Shown here: one piece after another, positions 1 to 14,571 of the stretch | How the letters are laid out: each line of letters opens with the position of its first letter | How positions within the stretch are numbered: the stretch's first letter is position 1 | Origin: Spinacia oleracea | Lineage: Eukaryota; Streptophyta; Magnoliopsida; Caryophyllales; Amaranthaceae | Direction: 5' to 3' | DNA length: 64,000 bases | Assembly (NCBI RefSeq): GCF_020520425.1 | Contig: NC_079490.1 | Span: forward strand, 38,820,723-38,884,722 | The notes under the pieces: model-generated | The model's input: only the letters and a program-made list of their open reading frames with translations | Database searches by the model: none | What the model was told of the DNA's origin: nothing | Made by a program: the position numbers and the translations under genes

Positions 1-609
1 CTTCTCTTGTCTCTCCTAGCAGCTCAACTGCTTGTTTCTGGCTGGTAAGTAGACCTGCTGGATTCACCAATTTTTTCGTGCACTGAGGGGATTAGCCTGC
101 TGTGCACGCTGCTTTGGATCCGAGTAGGTCGACTTGTAGTCGTCCCATTGTTTCGGAAGGTTCGGGGAGTAGGTTCCCCGAACCATCCTAGATGATTTTA
201 AGCCACCTCTTGAGAGTTCCATGTACTTTTCATCCATCGATATCCTAGGTGGGTTCCTGACAGTGGTGGAAGAGTTCGATTAGACTTGGAAGGTTCACCG
301 CTTGGTTGTGGCTCCATACTTAGTCACTCCTAGTCCTCTAGCGTGTACGACAGTTATTTCTTGTATTTTTCTCCTTTTCCTTCGCAAAGATGTTCTGCAT
401 TATTGTCATGGTCACGGTTAGTTGTTCCCTTGTAGGAACGGTGGTCTAGAGACTACCGTATGAGTATGAGTTGTCCTTCTCGGCTGGGAGTTGGCACACG
501 CTTCAGATCCAGGCTCAGAGTCTATATAATTGTTGAGATTTTCCATTTTGGAAGCAAAATGGTTGATTTTTAACGCTTTATAGAATCTTCCCCATAGACG
601 GCGCCAAAT
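1..609 (-). mobile_element. 5' interior (leader/gag start) of a Retand-like Ty3 retrotransposon, truncated by the window edge
   Basis: This segment reads leftward from the split LTR at 610-878. Directly left of the LTR is ggcgccaaat; read on the minus strand this gives a TTTGGCGCCGTC primer-binding site, the same as in the complete relative at 30,107-41,230. A short minus frame (418-621) resembles the start of that relative's leader frame, with an acidic stretch followed by an SQP-type segment. It soon hits a stop, so no intact gag is visible. The rest of the element lies beyond position 1. The assignment is by comparison with the second copy in the same window. Confidence 0.7.
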
Positions 610-878
610 TGTTCCAGACATGAAAAAATGAGTTTCGGATAAGTCCCTTTCGTTTATATGGTAGATCTAGCTTGCTTTGATTGTATGGAGTCCAAAAAAC
701 CTGCACAAGAGTAAGATTACTAGCCTCATGAGTGTTTCAGAGGAAAGCCCCTCTGATGCCTAAGTAAGTACTTGTTCGAACTAGAGAGAGTTCTCTATAG
801 AATTGTAAGTGTGAAGGTAATAAATGAATGTACCTTGATATGTGCGCTAAGGCGACATATTTATAGTTTTTGTGTACT
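610..878 (-). repeat. First half of a Retand-like LTR, interrupted by the CACTA element
   Basis: The segment begins TGTTCC and follows the 426-bp LTR of the element at 30,107-41,230 through the shared blocks ctgcacaagag, gaggaaagcccctc, gatgcctaagtaag and the tatttatag TATA-box region. It then breaks off exactly where CACTACAAAA starts. The matching second half resumes at 28,838. Divergence from the other LTR is clear by eye, so this is an older or different subfamily copy. Confidence 0.8.
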
Positions 879-1950
<1,072 letters not shown>

Positions 1951-2476
1951 TTGTATTTGCTCAACCCTTTCATCCATCTGTAAAAACCCATAATTATACT
2001 TGACAGAAAATTAAATTCCATGCAGAATTAAGCACGAAACCAGTTGACAAAAAGGAAGTAAATGATTAGCCGAAGAAGACGAGGCGGTGTTGTTAGCGAA
2101 GAAGAAAAGAGCAGAACGATGAGATGTTCGACAAGAGGAGTAGTTTGTGAATGGAAGCCTTATACTCTAAAACACCATTTTCGCCTCTCTTTCTTTCTCC
2201 TTCCTTGGGTTTTAGTTGGAGGGAGGGTAAGCACCAAATGCCAAATGGGGATCCCCACCCACAATCACCTATTTTGGGATTTATTTTTTGTAACCAAATT
2301 ATATACGGAGTATTGGAGTTTCAAAGCAGAGCAAGTAAAACAGGGGAAGAATCAATAAGGGATGAATGTGGGACCCATAAACGGAGAATTTTAACGTCTG
2401 CTGTTAACTGGTAGTGTTACTTAAACAAATGAAACTTATAAGGTAGGAAAATATAAAAAAAAATTATAAGGTAGTT
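1951..2476. other. CACTA interior with no recognised gene
   Basis: Short plus frames at 2,062-2,414 overlap and show no domain I recognise. The sequence could be an untranslated or promoter part of a captured gene, but nothing supports this directly. Confidence 0.4.
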
Positions 2477-3916
2477 GACAGGTTTAAGTCGTATCACCTA
2501 ATCAAAAGTAACCGAAGTCCACTAGCTAGGTAGCAAGGGAAGTCAGGATCAAATCCATAGGGAAACAGGCGTTCTTTCTACTATCAATTACTTAATCTAG
2601 ACTATTGGGAACAGGAATTGGTTGGTGGTTTGTATGCTAAAACTACGAACGATAATTAAACGAGTAAGAATCAATATATTATGGAATCTAGGGCATAGGT
2701 TCATCAACAAATAACAATCCAGGACAATGAACAATCACGATAATCAACAAAGTAATTAATTAGACTAGCATGCTCTCTCGAATCGATACTAATCATAGAC
2801 TTAGAGTTAACGGGCTCTCGCTACGTATTAACTCTAATTCCACCTATTGACACAAGCCTAAACATCAAATTGCATCTCTCGAATCTTAATTTGATATTGC
2901 ATAACTACCACAATTAAACCTGCGCAAATCTAATTGTATAGTGAAATAAACCAATCAATAGGAATCAATTACAATGCCAACAATCATGATTATTCAATAT
3001 CCCTTCATATTATTCATGGATCCCCAAACCCTAGAAATTAGACTACTCAAGCATATTAACAATAAACAAAGCAATTAGCATGATTGAAAACATAATTAGA
3101 GCTAAACAAAGAATTGAAATAGTGAACAATACCTTAATTGAAGAACAATGGAAATAGAAATCTTGAATTTTTATTGAAATTGAAAACTAAGTGTTTGCAT
3201 AATTTAGAGAGAAATTAACTAAGGAAAATAAAACTAAGGGTTTCAATACTAGAATAAGATGCCCACTAAAATAATCAAGCCTAGTATTTATAGTTTTCCC
3301 ATAAACATAAGGAAAAACCGGAAGAAAAACCGCGCCTAAAGCCTGCTGGGTTACTGTCGCCCGGTCGGGCAGCCAACCACCCGTCGGGCGACCAGCTCGA
3401 AATCCGCCCGTCGGGCGCAGGTCTGCCCGCCGGGCGGAGGGAGACCATGTGGAAGTCATGCGCACGCGCCCGGTCGGGCGCCTCTTGCCCGTCGAGCGAA
3501 GGGAGAGAATCTGCTGCTGCTGTTTCGATGGGCGCCCGATGGGCATCGGGCGAAACTCCGCCCGTCGGGCGCCTGCTGACTGCTTAAGTCTTATGCTTGC
3601 TCGCCCGGTGGGCGAGGGGAGATCAACTACCCTTCGTCCGCAACACCGAGTCTAACTTCCGGGGCTCAATCATGAGCATCTAAGGCTCCCGCAAGTTGAC
3701 AATAGTCGTCCCGAACACCCTCGGGATTAGGTAGTGGCCTAAATCATCATGAAACGGTTCTAAAAAGACCAATTTCTCACTAAGTAGACCTGAAACTCAA
3801 GGCACACTCAAATACACAGATTAGTACTAAAAACGGCTCCTAAGAGCTCATTTAACGCTTAAAAGTACTAAGGGACGGGGGTGAAAACACTATATAAAAC
3901 ACACATATCAAATCCC
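2477..3916 (-). mobile_element. Athila-like Ty3 LTR remnant with adjacent polypurine tract
   Basis: The segment starts tgacaggtttaag and ends acacatatca, a TG...CA pair. It is followed at 3,917-3,925 by aatcccccc, which on the minus strand is a polypurine tract ending next to TGATATGTGTG. This is the arrangement of a 3' LTR on the minus strand. The AT-rich body with an internal GC-rich block resembles Athila-type LTRs of plants. No internal coding part survives, because the tract runs straight into an (AT)n repeat, so the copy is truncated. The 5' border is less certain than the 3' border. Confidence 0.6.
3355..3625. repeat. Cluster of GC-rich gcccgtcgggcg palindromes inside the LTR
   Basis: About ten imperfect copies of a palindrome of the form gcccg(g/t)cgggc occur in ~270 bp within an otherwise AT-rich LTR. 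They are spaced irregularly and differ by one or two bases. The derived frames are Pro/Arg-rich and not convincing genes. Confidence 0.75.
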
Positions 3917-3928
3917 CCCAAGCTAGAT

Positions 3929-5038
<1,110 letters not shown>

Positions 5039-5134
5039 AACTCTACAACAGCAGGACTCAGCAGTAGCAGCAGCTACAACAGCAGGACTCAGCAGTAGCA
5101 GCAGCTACAACAGCAGGACTCAGTAGTAGCAGCA
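5039..5134. repeat. Three tandem 31-base units (ctacaacagcaggactcagc...)
   Basis: Three almost identical units beginning ctacaacagcaggactc follow each other. Only one base (cagcag to tagtag) varies in the third. The flanks contain related CAGCA-rich sequence. Confidence 0.9.
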
Positions 5135-5619
5135 GATTCTGAATGCCCAATACCTCTTAGCTTGCTGACAGTCTCTCAAAATCTGGAGAGATTACTCATT
5201 GATGACACCAGTCAGAAGTTCTATATTGAGATGTATTTCTTGAAAAAAAGGTAACTCTTTATGAAATAACCAACTAGATGAAGTTCCGTTTGCATGATAT
5301 ATGATGCATTTTGTTTACAAGTACAAAACAACTGTAGTCTTTTTACATGAAGTGTAAGCTTTCAAATTCGAGATGGAAGTTCCGTTTGCAGTGTGCCCTC
5401 TCACTCTACAAAGGCTTATATTAGTATATGAGAAGTGTCTATTTGCGTTATTTAAAACTAGAAAAGAAAGTAAAAAGGAGAAATTTAAAAAGAATGTGGA
5501 GATAAGAATGTGATTAGCATTCTCAAGTTTAATAAGGCACTTCCTGCTGGCTATTCTATTCTGTTTTATGTTAACTTTCTCTATATACTATTTTGTTTAA
5601 TAAGGCACTTCCTACTGGC

Positions 5620-5925
5620 TGAAATCTGGACTTAGCGCTCGGCTGCCTCCATGCTCATGAGAGCCGCTTTAACTTCACACGATGAAAAAGGTCTGTTAAT
5701 AACCTCCAGCTCCTTAGCACTCAATCTTGGAAAATAGTCCGCTAGTAATTGGATTCTGTTATTGTTGCACACTTCTTCTTGGAACAGTGATTTCCAGTAA
5801 GAAAGTACCAACTCTTTCACTTGAGTTTGGTCTGTACACCACATTCTGTTAGAGTCTTGTAAAGTCTCGATTATGTTCCTCTTTCTACGAATAATAGTTG
5901 AAACATGGAAATATCTAGTGTCACT
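5620..5925 (-). pseudogene. LINE (non-LTR retrotransposon) fragment, segment just before the reverse transcriptase domain
   Basis: The minus-strand translation contains YFHVSTIIRRKRN, then VKELVLSYWKSLFQEE and LINRPFS-like residues before a CEVKAALMSM motif. This is the conserved linker between endonuclease and reverse transcriptase in plant L1-type elements, where the SCEVKAAL motif just precedes the RT core. The sequence stops before the RT catalytic region. It is a small insertion or remnant inside the CACTA element. Confidence 0.7.
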
Positions 5926-6169
5926 TTAAAGTGAAAATGTTCTGTGGGTTCAGTAACTTTACCAACCTCGTGCTTGTGTGGGTGTGTTTTTATTTATGTG
6001 TGCATTTGTAATACTTTCCCATTTCTCAGATGGACTGTGAATCTGTGATCTATATTTCTTCCCAACCAGTTGTCATTAGAGTGCTACGAGAGGTTTTTCC
6101 AGCAATTAAGCTGCCCTATGTGTCCCATCCTGATTCTAGCTTAGATATTTTCTTTTATCTTTCATCCAG
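5926..6169. other. Likely retained intron upstream of the LpxB-derived exon
   Basis: The tract ends in ttcatccag, a good splice acceptor, immediately before LpxB-like coding sequence. It is open in one frame from 6,030, but that translation does not resemble the family, which fits an intron. Confidence 0.45.
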
Positions 6170-6990
6170 ATCAATGATGTCTCAATATGGTTTGCGATCT
6201 CTGTTTCCTATGGAAGATCTTGCTGTAATGGGGATTTTGGAGTTGTTGCCATATCTTTACAAGATTAGAGTATGTATAACACTACTTTCTATATGTCTGC
6301 TCATTTGTCAAATAAAAACGACTCACTTTATAAGTTTTGATTTGGTTCTAAAGTTTTGGTTATATGTTTTCGCGTTGCTTTACTACCTTGCTAGGAAAAC
6401 ATCATATAATATATTATCGTTTAAACCAACTAAGTAGGAATTCTCTATACTTTTTTTGTGTTTACAAATGTTATGAACTTGATATTATAAGTTTCAGAAG
6501 TGTTGAAGTGTCAAAAGGAAAGAGTTGGGGTGCATATTGGAGTGAACAGTGGGACTAATCATATTACTCACATTGTAGGTAAGGCTGAAGGAAACAGTGG
6601 AAGCAACTTTCTTGTTTAAACCGCACGTTGTTGTGACAGTTGATGCAAAGGGTTTCTGTTTTCGTTTCCTCAAAGAGCTACGAGGTATAACTTGGAGTTC
6701 AAATTATCTTAATTTTTTCTCCTAATTAATATGGTAATAGAAATTTAGACAAATTCCATTTGCAGCTTCTTATTGTGTTCAATAGTTAGACAGTCCTATG
6801 CATTTCCATTATGTCGCACCATCATTCTGGGCATGGAGAGGTGGTGAAGTAGGACTCAAGTGTCTATCTCAATTCGTAGACCACGTTTTATGTATTTTGC
6901 CCTTTGAGGAAGAAGTTTGCAGGGTAAATGGGCTAGCTGCGACTTTTGTGGGACATCCAGTGTTGGAAGATTGTTTGGAGCAGAATTTAG
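6170..6990 (+). pseudogene. Captured fragment of a lipid-A-disaccharide synthase (LpxB) gene, with introns
   Basis: Three exon-like blocks are separated by introns with GT/AG ends. Block 1 (6,170-6,269) encodes MMSQYGLRSLFPMEDLAVMG. Block 2 (6,579-6,684) encodes RLKETVEATFLFKPHVVVTV followed by a DAKGF motif. Block 3 (about 6,788-6,990) encodes HFHYVAPSFWAWRGGE and, further on, GLAATFVGHPVLED. These are central segments of plant LpxB, a mitochondrial glycosyltransferase of the lipid A pathway. N- and C-terminal parts are missing. Retained introns show capture at DNA level rather than through a cDNA. It lies on the plus strand of the CACTA element, opposite the transposase genes. The family call is strong; whether it is expressed is unknown. 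Confidence 0.85.
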
Positions 6991-7016
6991 TACGTCTTTT
7001 GACTTCTTTGTTTTAG

Positions 7017-7797
7017 AATGCATGTGTGTAATGAACTTTTATCCCATGTTTCCTCCTTTGTGCTCTACTGGTGGGAAAGATTTAGGTAGAAACTATCCCA
7101 AACTTCGACTAGGCCTACAGGTCATAGTACTTGAAAATTTTCAAACAGTCACGAAATCTGTGAAAAGCTTCTCAAATATCCTCCACAACACTTTGAACAG
7201 ACCAAAAATAAGTGAACAGACCAAAAACAGACAAAAAACAAGTACTATGAGTGAACAGACCAAAAATAAGTGAACATACCAAAAACAGACCAAAAACGAG
7301 TACTATGAGTGAACAGACCAAAAACAAAACAGACTATAGAAGTCAATCAAACAGAAAACAAGCTTATACAATGAGCAATTTCTATGCACAACTAAAACTT
7401 TTTATAGTAGTTGATTTCAGACTTATCTCTCACTCATGGTCAGAGTTCGAATGAGGTTTTATCAGGAGAGTAAGTCGGAGTCGCTGCTGTCTTGGATTGA
7501 CATTTAACATTGTGTTTTCTTTAGGCGTTACAGAAGGAGCATCATAAATTAACTAACAGAAACCATAGTTTGTTAACAACCCAGACCTAACACCAAACTC
7601 GTGTTTCAGCTAATATCAACATAATACCTTATTATGATAATCCTAAATCTAAGAATCTACCTTCTAATCTCACCATCATCCATAAATAATCGACAACTAT
7701 AAAGCTTGTTTCAGCTATAAGTTTATCTATAAAGCATGAAACGCAGTTAATTAATTCCATATGAAATTACCTTGCATTTGGCAATAGTGTCAAAGTC
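7017..7797. other. CACTA interior with a short degenerate minisatellite
   Basis: At about 7,190-7,330 a unit of 20-40 bases of the form tgaacagaccaaaaacagac is repeated five to six times with variation. The rest shows no coding signal before the stop of the Transposase_24-like gene at 7,798. Confidence 0.6.
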
Positions 7798-8597
7798 TCA
7801 TGTCTCGGCCTGGTTGTCACCATTGCCACCAGAATCATCAGTAATCTACAAAAAGAATTTTAATATGTAAATTAGATATGCCACATTTCAGGTAATGATA
7901 CATGATGCTCAATCAGAATAATTTCCAAAAATAACTAACCATAGTCATTGCTGATTCCGCACCATCTAAAAGGTTCGATGAAACATTCCCTTTGCGTATT
8001 TCCTTCAAAACATGTCCCAAAAAAGAAGCAATCATTTTAAATGACTGTGTTGTTTCTTTAAACTTGGTATTCAGAACTTGATTTTGTTTCGCAAGGTCCT
8101 CATTTTGCTTCTTGACAACTGATATTTCACCTTTCATGTTCTCCACTTCCGTAGCATTGTTGTTAACATATATTGACCCTTCTTTCCTCAGCAAACCTTC
8201 CACTCCAAAGATGTCGCTTTGCTTCACTCCAAATCCATAATTCAGAGGACGTTTAGGTACTTCACCTTTATACATGAGCTCATTAAAGACTGCATTCTCA
8301 ATTTCAATTACGGGCTTTGAAGAAGAGGAACTCGCAAGGTTTTCTTGGACCTTTTTGTTGGCATCCTCCTGTTATATAATATGAAAAGATCACTCAAAAT
8401 CTATCAACCAAGAATACTATGTACAAGTAAAGAAAAAAATAAATAGACTTCAAGAGACAAGATTGATTTATAGAATTAGCTCAATGCAATGATACCACAA
8501 ATTGATGAGGAAGTGCGCCCTCTTTAAAGCTTCCATCTTCTTTGGCGTAAACTGATTTGAAAAATGCCAATTCGCTAAAATCTCCTTTCTTCTCTTT

Positions 8598-10300
8598 CTG
8601 CAATTTCAGGAAAAAAATAAATTGAAAACTGAAAATTTGAAGTTCTTAAAACGACTATCACTATATTTGTTTAACACTTTGAGTTGTTATCCCCGTAGTA
8701 GGGTTGTTGGGTGCATTGCCACTTTGCCAGGGGGGACAGAGTCGACAACAGAGGCAGTGACATCAGCAAGCTCTCTGCTTGTGTCGGGCTAAGGGGAATT
8801 CAGGAGTACGTTGCCTCACTTAGGAAATATCTGATAGCTGCTTTAGTGCTTTTCATTAGACCCTTATCTGATCCATTTGCTACTTCACAATAAATAAGAA
8901 ACACTGATGGCTAATTGGTCTAATAATCTAGTCCAGTGTGGAAAATTCAATTGGAGATTTGAAGATCATATAGATACAGATTTATATATTATAAGAACGC
9001 CATGCTAAACAGCTGTCTTAAGGAGTCTAGCAGCAAATTTCGAGGAAGGAAAGAAATTATACAGTCATCTCTTGAATATGACTCTCTCTATCAAACTTCA
9101 CTTGAAAGATGTTGATGGACGGAGCTAAAATAGGAAACGTGAATATGTGGGATTTCATCATCAGGACATTGAATAAAACCAAACTTATTTCAGGTTAATA
9201 AAATAAGTGTGGATTAAGTTCACATTTGGCATTAGAATCAAACTTTCAGATACTGAGAAGTTATGCTGACATCTTTTCTATCTCTTTGCATGATGATTGT
9301 TTTTTGATATATGTTTCGTGTTAGATGTTTGCAATACTATGTTACTCGGTCTCTTCATTTGACCTCAAATACACAAGTTGGATGTTTTACATTCTAATTT
9401 TTGACTTGTGTATGGACACTTGACATTTCATTGCGGATCAAAATTCATGATATCTTTCATTAATTACCCAAGTCTGGTTTATGGACACGTACCCCTGAGT
9501 CCATGTAATATACTTCGTAGTTGCATTGCCAGCATGGCTGAATATATAGTTTAACTGGAATCTGTTAGGTTATAATTTAGGTTATTCACTACAGTGTTGT
9601 ACTGTTTTAGCAGTTCCTTTCTGATGATGATTTTTTATACCCTTTGTTTTATGTATCAAAGTGGTGTGATTATGTTTCTATTTGCCACCGATCTAATACT
9701 ACTAGTTACCTTTCTGTAATTAGTCACTAGGAAGCAGCATTGGGGACAGCACCAAATGGTTGGTCAACAAATTTAAAGGTTTGGAATGCCTTCACTTCCT
9801 CGATTTTGTTTCTTTCTGCTCAAGTTTTCGAATCTGCTTCTGTTTGAGGCGCTCACTTGTTTACCTTGTATGCCTTTGTTGTTTAAATTGAATAGTTTTT
9901 GCAACTTCATGCACTGCAGATGGACTTCATTGCCTCTGCTTTCTGATGTTTTCTACTTTAAACTTGAAGTAGCCACGCGCACCCGCTCCCATCCCCAGAC
10001 CACCCTCCAGAATCATACTTCTTAGTTCCTGTTAAAAGTTGACTATATTTGACAGTAATACTTTCAGGTAACCCCGTTTCCTGATCCTAAAAGCTCTAAG
10101 TTCATGAGAATCTAGGACAACTATCTCCAAAACGTTTGAAGATTCACATAATGTATACTTCTGCAACATGGTTTATAACAGAAACGAAGATTTCCCCAGC
10201 TATTGCTTTCAATTCCATTTGCCCGCATAACCAACTTTTCTAAATTTCTCTACTTTAACATTAGAAAACTAAAGAATGTCCTTATGTGCGAGATTAGATA
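8598..10300. other. Intron of the Transposase_24-like gene; no recognised coding sequence
   Basis: Mostly AT-rich DNA. Plus frames at 8,711-8,893 and 9,786-10,025 show no family I recognise. They could be further captured scraps but are left unassigned. Confidence 0.4.
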
Positions 10301-11672
10301 TGTTAGGTTATGATACATATGAACAACATAAATCATGCGGAAAAACCTATATGTCAGGAATCAAATTAATTGCACATAATCAAATAATTAGTCTAGGATG
10401 CATACACTTTGTAGCGTGCCCTCCCTAGCTGCGCCCGAACTGAACAAGAACAAGTCTTTAGGACTCCAAGTGTCGTCCTTCCGTAGAAAGTCCACAGCAC
10501 GTCCGGATCCGCCTTAAGATTGACCAACTAGAATCGCCCTTAAGGTACTATAATTTTCGGCTAAATAAGGCAAGAGTTTTGACTGATTTTTCTGCTTAAA
10601 AATCCTAGCTTTGAATACTTGAAATCTCGTGTATAAATTTGTGACCCTAGGCACATATTTATAGAGTATGGAAAAGGATTTAGAATCCTATTAGAATACC
10701 AATTAGTTTAATTAGAATCCCTTTAGGACTCAATTAAATAAATTCTATCTACTAGGATTAGGATTTAATCATAGAACGAATTCCAATAGCTTTAGGATTC
10801 GTATCGCACACAACCGCACACGAGCACGATCACCGCACAGCCCGCGTAAGCCTCACGGCTCACGCGAGCTGCACAACTCGCAGCCCACGAGCATTTCTCG
10901 CAGCCCACGATCCGCGCGCGCGCCATGCCTTGCTGGGCCTGGACTTGCGCTGGGCCTGGCGAGGCTTTGGCAGCGTGTGTTGGTGCGCATGGCTTGCTGG
11001 GCGCGGGCCTGGCTTCGTGCTGGGCCTTCGTCTAGCAAGTCTCGCCCGATGCAAATTCGTACGATGCGCTTCCGATTAAATTCCCGATTCCGGAATTCAT
11101 ATCCGATACGAACAATGTCTAACATTTTCGATTCCGGAATTAATTTCCGTTTCGAACAAATATTTAATATTTCCGGTTCCGATAATATTTCCGATTCTGA
11201 CAATATTTCCATTTCCGGCAATATTTCCGATTCCGGCAATATTTCCATTTCCGATAATATTTTTCGATACGTACCATGTTTCCGTTTCCGGCAACATCTA
11301 CGACTTGGATAATATTTATATTTCCGATACGATCCATATTTCCGTTTCCGGCAATATCATCGTTTCCGGAGTATTCATTTACTTGTCTTTGACGATCTTA
11401 GCTCCCACTGAAACCAAGATTCGTCGATTCCGAATATCCATAGATGGAGTATTTAATTCCATTAAATACTTGATCCGTTTACGTACTATTTGTGTGACCC
11501 TACGGGTTCAGTCAAGAGTAAGATGTGGATTAATATCATTAATTCCACTTGAACTGAAGCGGCCTCTAGCTAGGCATTCAGCTCACTTGATCTCACTGAA
11601 TTATTAACATGTTAATTAATACTGAACCGCATTTATTAGACTTAATATTAAATTCATACTTGGACCAAGGAC
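10301..11672 (-). repeat. 3' LTR of the copia-like element
   Basis: It matches the right LTR from tgttaggttatg to cttggaccaagg. The last ~13 bases seen in the right copy (ending ttccttca) are replaced here by attaatattaaatg, so this LTR lacks its exact inner terminus. It contains a GC-rich block (about 10,810-11,040) and runs of attccgattccgg-type repeats (11,080-11,380). The derived frames are artefacts of these repeats. Confidence 0.8.
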
Positions 11673-13029
11673 ATTAATATTAAATGTTCATTAAGCATTT
11701 TATTCAAGTTATGTGTTCCGGCAGGTGTGAATAAAATCATTGAAGAATTAAGCACATTATGTATTTAGACTCAATTCTAAAATCTTTTAGGTAAGCAAAA
11801 GGCTTTTGCTAATAGTCTAGAAACTACTCTTGTTTAATAGGTACGTCTAAGAACTTATTAGGTAAACCTATCAGTTTTGCCACGACATAAAAGGACTCCT
11901 TACTTATATCGTTGAGTTTCACCAAAACTAACATGTACTCACAATTATTTGTGTACCTTACCCCTTTAGGATCAATAAGTAACACCTCGCTGAGTGTAAA
12001 AATATTACTAGATTGATGTAAAGGTTATCCAAGTAAGTGTTATTTTGGCATGGCACCTTTTAACTCAATTTTTAAACTTTGGAACTTAAGGCTTTTACTA
12101 TGTTGGTTAGATTTTAAGTGAACTAAAATCCTTAATCATGCAACATAATCAAGCCATAATCTCATGCATAATTAAGACATATTTAAAGCAATAAACAACT
12201 TAAAACATGCATAAGATAAATGTGATCTAGTATGGCCCGACTTCATTTTGAAGCTTCAACTTCAAAGTCCGTCTTGAAAAATGGATTGGAAACTCCGTCT
12301 TGAATTTCACCATGGGAGGCGCGATTTTCTTCAAATAGGATAAGCTATAATTAAACTAATTACAAATATTTGATGGTACGCAGACCATATTTGAATTGAA
12401 AAACAAACTTTGGTGCATTAGACCAATTACATTCAAATTAATGGTACGCAGACCATATTTTCTATCTTATTTGGGCCATACTAGTCACTTTCAATAACCT
12501 GCAAAACAGTACATATGCAATATATACCATTCACCCATTCATTATCATGAATGGCCCACATAGCTGGTTAGTAAAACACATTGTTATGCATCACATAAAT
12601 ATTTGCAGCAATTAATCAAGGGCACCAATAATCTACCAATTATTCAGTCGTTATTAATTCTAATCAAGTTGTTTTAACCTTAAAGGATTTGTAGACCTAA
12701 TCAAGAGTTTATGACTAAAATGCTCCCACTTAAACCAATAACTTTATATGCTTTACTAATTTTAAACATAAAAATGTATTTCTAGTCTAACCGGAAATAT
12801 ACAAGTTTAATTAAAATTTAAAAAATTATAATCCATTAATTTATTTTCAGTTGAATTAAACGAATTTAAATTAATTCAAGGTTTAATTTTAGTAAAATAA
12901 TTAGCATAAATTAAAATTTATAATAATTATAATAATCAAAATAAAATCCCGAGAAAACAATTTAAATTATTAATTTTAAAATTAATTAAAATTATTTCCG
13001 AACTGAAAATTCAAAATTAAAACAAAACG

Positions 13030-13490
13030 TAGCAATCGTCGCAAGACGAGGCACTTGGGCTTGCGCCCAATCCCCGTCGAGCCACGAGGCAGCTACGCCC
13101 CGCTCGATCGATCGTTGCACACGGCACACACAGCCATACGCCACACGCAGCCACACGCCACACGCACACGCAGCCATCGCTGGCCATGCTGCGCGCAGCC
13201 TCTGTGCTGTGTCGCGTCTGCTGCTGCTTTCCCTCGCGAAGCATCGCTCGCTGCACGCGAGCCATCGCTCGCTGCGCGAGCCTGCGCTCGCTGGCACGAG
13301 GCAGTGCGCGCTGTGGCGCAGCACGCTTGCTGCCCAAACGCGACTGCTCGTAGTGCCTTGCCTATTGCCCACGCCCATCGCACAGCACACACGGCCATCA
13401 CCTTTGCCTCGCGCGCGCGCCATGCTATGTTGCTCGCTGCATTCGTGCCGCACGGGCGACGAGCTCCCTTGCTCGTCGTCGCGTGCCCGC
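13030..13490. repeat. GC-rich block in the interior of the copia-like element
   Basis: An isolated GC-rich stretch with cacacgcagccacacgc and cgctcgctgc-type repetition is open on both strands. Several overlapping Ala/Arg-rich frames arise from base composition, and none has a recognisable domain. Confidence 0.6.
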
Positions 13491-13493
13491 ACT

Positions 13494-14083
13494 ATAATAA
13501 ATAATAAATAATAAATAATAAATAATAAATAATAAATAATAAATAATAAATAATAAATAATAAATAATAAATAATAAATAATAAATAATAAATAATAAAT
13601 AATAAATAATAAATAATAAATAATAAATAATAAATAATAAATAATAAATAATAAATAATAAATAATAAATAATAAATAATAAATAATAAATAATAAATAA
13701 TAAATAATAAATAATAAATAATAAATAATAAATAATAAATAATAAATAATAAATAATAAATAATAAATAATAAATAATAAATAATAATAATAAATAATAA
13801 ATAATAAATAATAAATAATAAATAATAAATAATAAATAATAAATGATAAATGATAAATGATAAATGATAAATGATAAATGATAAATGATAAATGATAAAT
13901 GATAAATGATAAATGATAAATGATAAATGATAAATGATAAATGATAAATGATAAATGATAAATGATAAATGATAAATGATAAATGATAAATGATAAATGA
14001 TAAATGATAAATGATAAATGATAAATGATAAATGATAAATGATAAATGATAAATGATAAATGATAAATGATAAATGATAAATA
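13494..14083. repeat. Heptanucleotide array: (AATAAAT)n then (GATAAAT)n
   Basis: About 50 units of AATAAAT (13,494-13,843) with one short interruption near 13,785 are followed by about 33 units of GATAAAT (13,844-14,080). The two variants sit in separate blocks rather than mixed. Confidence 0.97.
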
Positions 14084-14100
14084 ATAAATATATTAATATT

Positions 14101-14200
14101 GGAACTTATTGAAACTTATTGAAACTTATCTGAACTTATCTGAACTTATTGGAACTTATTGAAACTTATTGGAACTTATCTGAACTTATCTGAACTTATT
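14101..14200. repeat. Ten tandem decamers of the ggaacttatt type
   Basis: Exact 10-base period: units alternate among ggaacttatt, gaaacttatt, gaaacttatc, tgaacttatc and tgaacttatt. Units 1 and 3-5 recur in the same order as units 6 and 8-10, apart from one base, which suggests a five-unit higher-order repeat. Confidence 0.93.
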
Positions 14201-14571
14201 GGACCTGAAACTTATTTTTTTGAGGTGAACATAACGCACCCTTAACATCATAAATTTACAAACTTTTGCGTTCGGAAAACTAAAACCTCCGAAAAGTCAT
14301 AGTTAGGCTTCGAATTTGGGAATTCTGGGTTCGGCCTAAAATTAATATTTTTGTCAAAATTTTAGAATGTCTTTTACATGCGGAATTGACACAAAAATCA
14401 CTCGATTTGGATGAGTAACGAAGAAACTGCCGAAAAACTGTGTACATATAATTAAATAAACGCAATTTGCAATTAATTAACAATTACGAAAATTAATCAC
14501 CCCTTTTTAATTCTTTGCAAATTTGTAAAATTTAACCTTGTTTAAGCAATTATATATCATGCAATTAATAA

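Noticed and set aside
8711-8893. Small plus frame as another captured gene
   Set aside because: No recognisable motif, and it lies in an intron-like AT-rich region.
10853-11607. Ser/Asn/Ile-rich frames in the copia-like LTR
   Set aside because: They come from short tandem attccgattccgg repeats; the same frames recur, altered, in the second LTR.
13017-13511. Overlapping Ala/Arg-rich frames on both strands
   Set aside because: They are caused by GC-rich repetitive sequence inside a retrotransposon; no domain and no consistent codon pattern.
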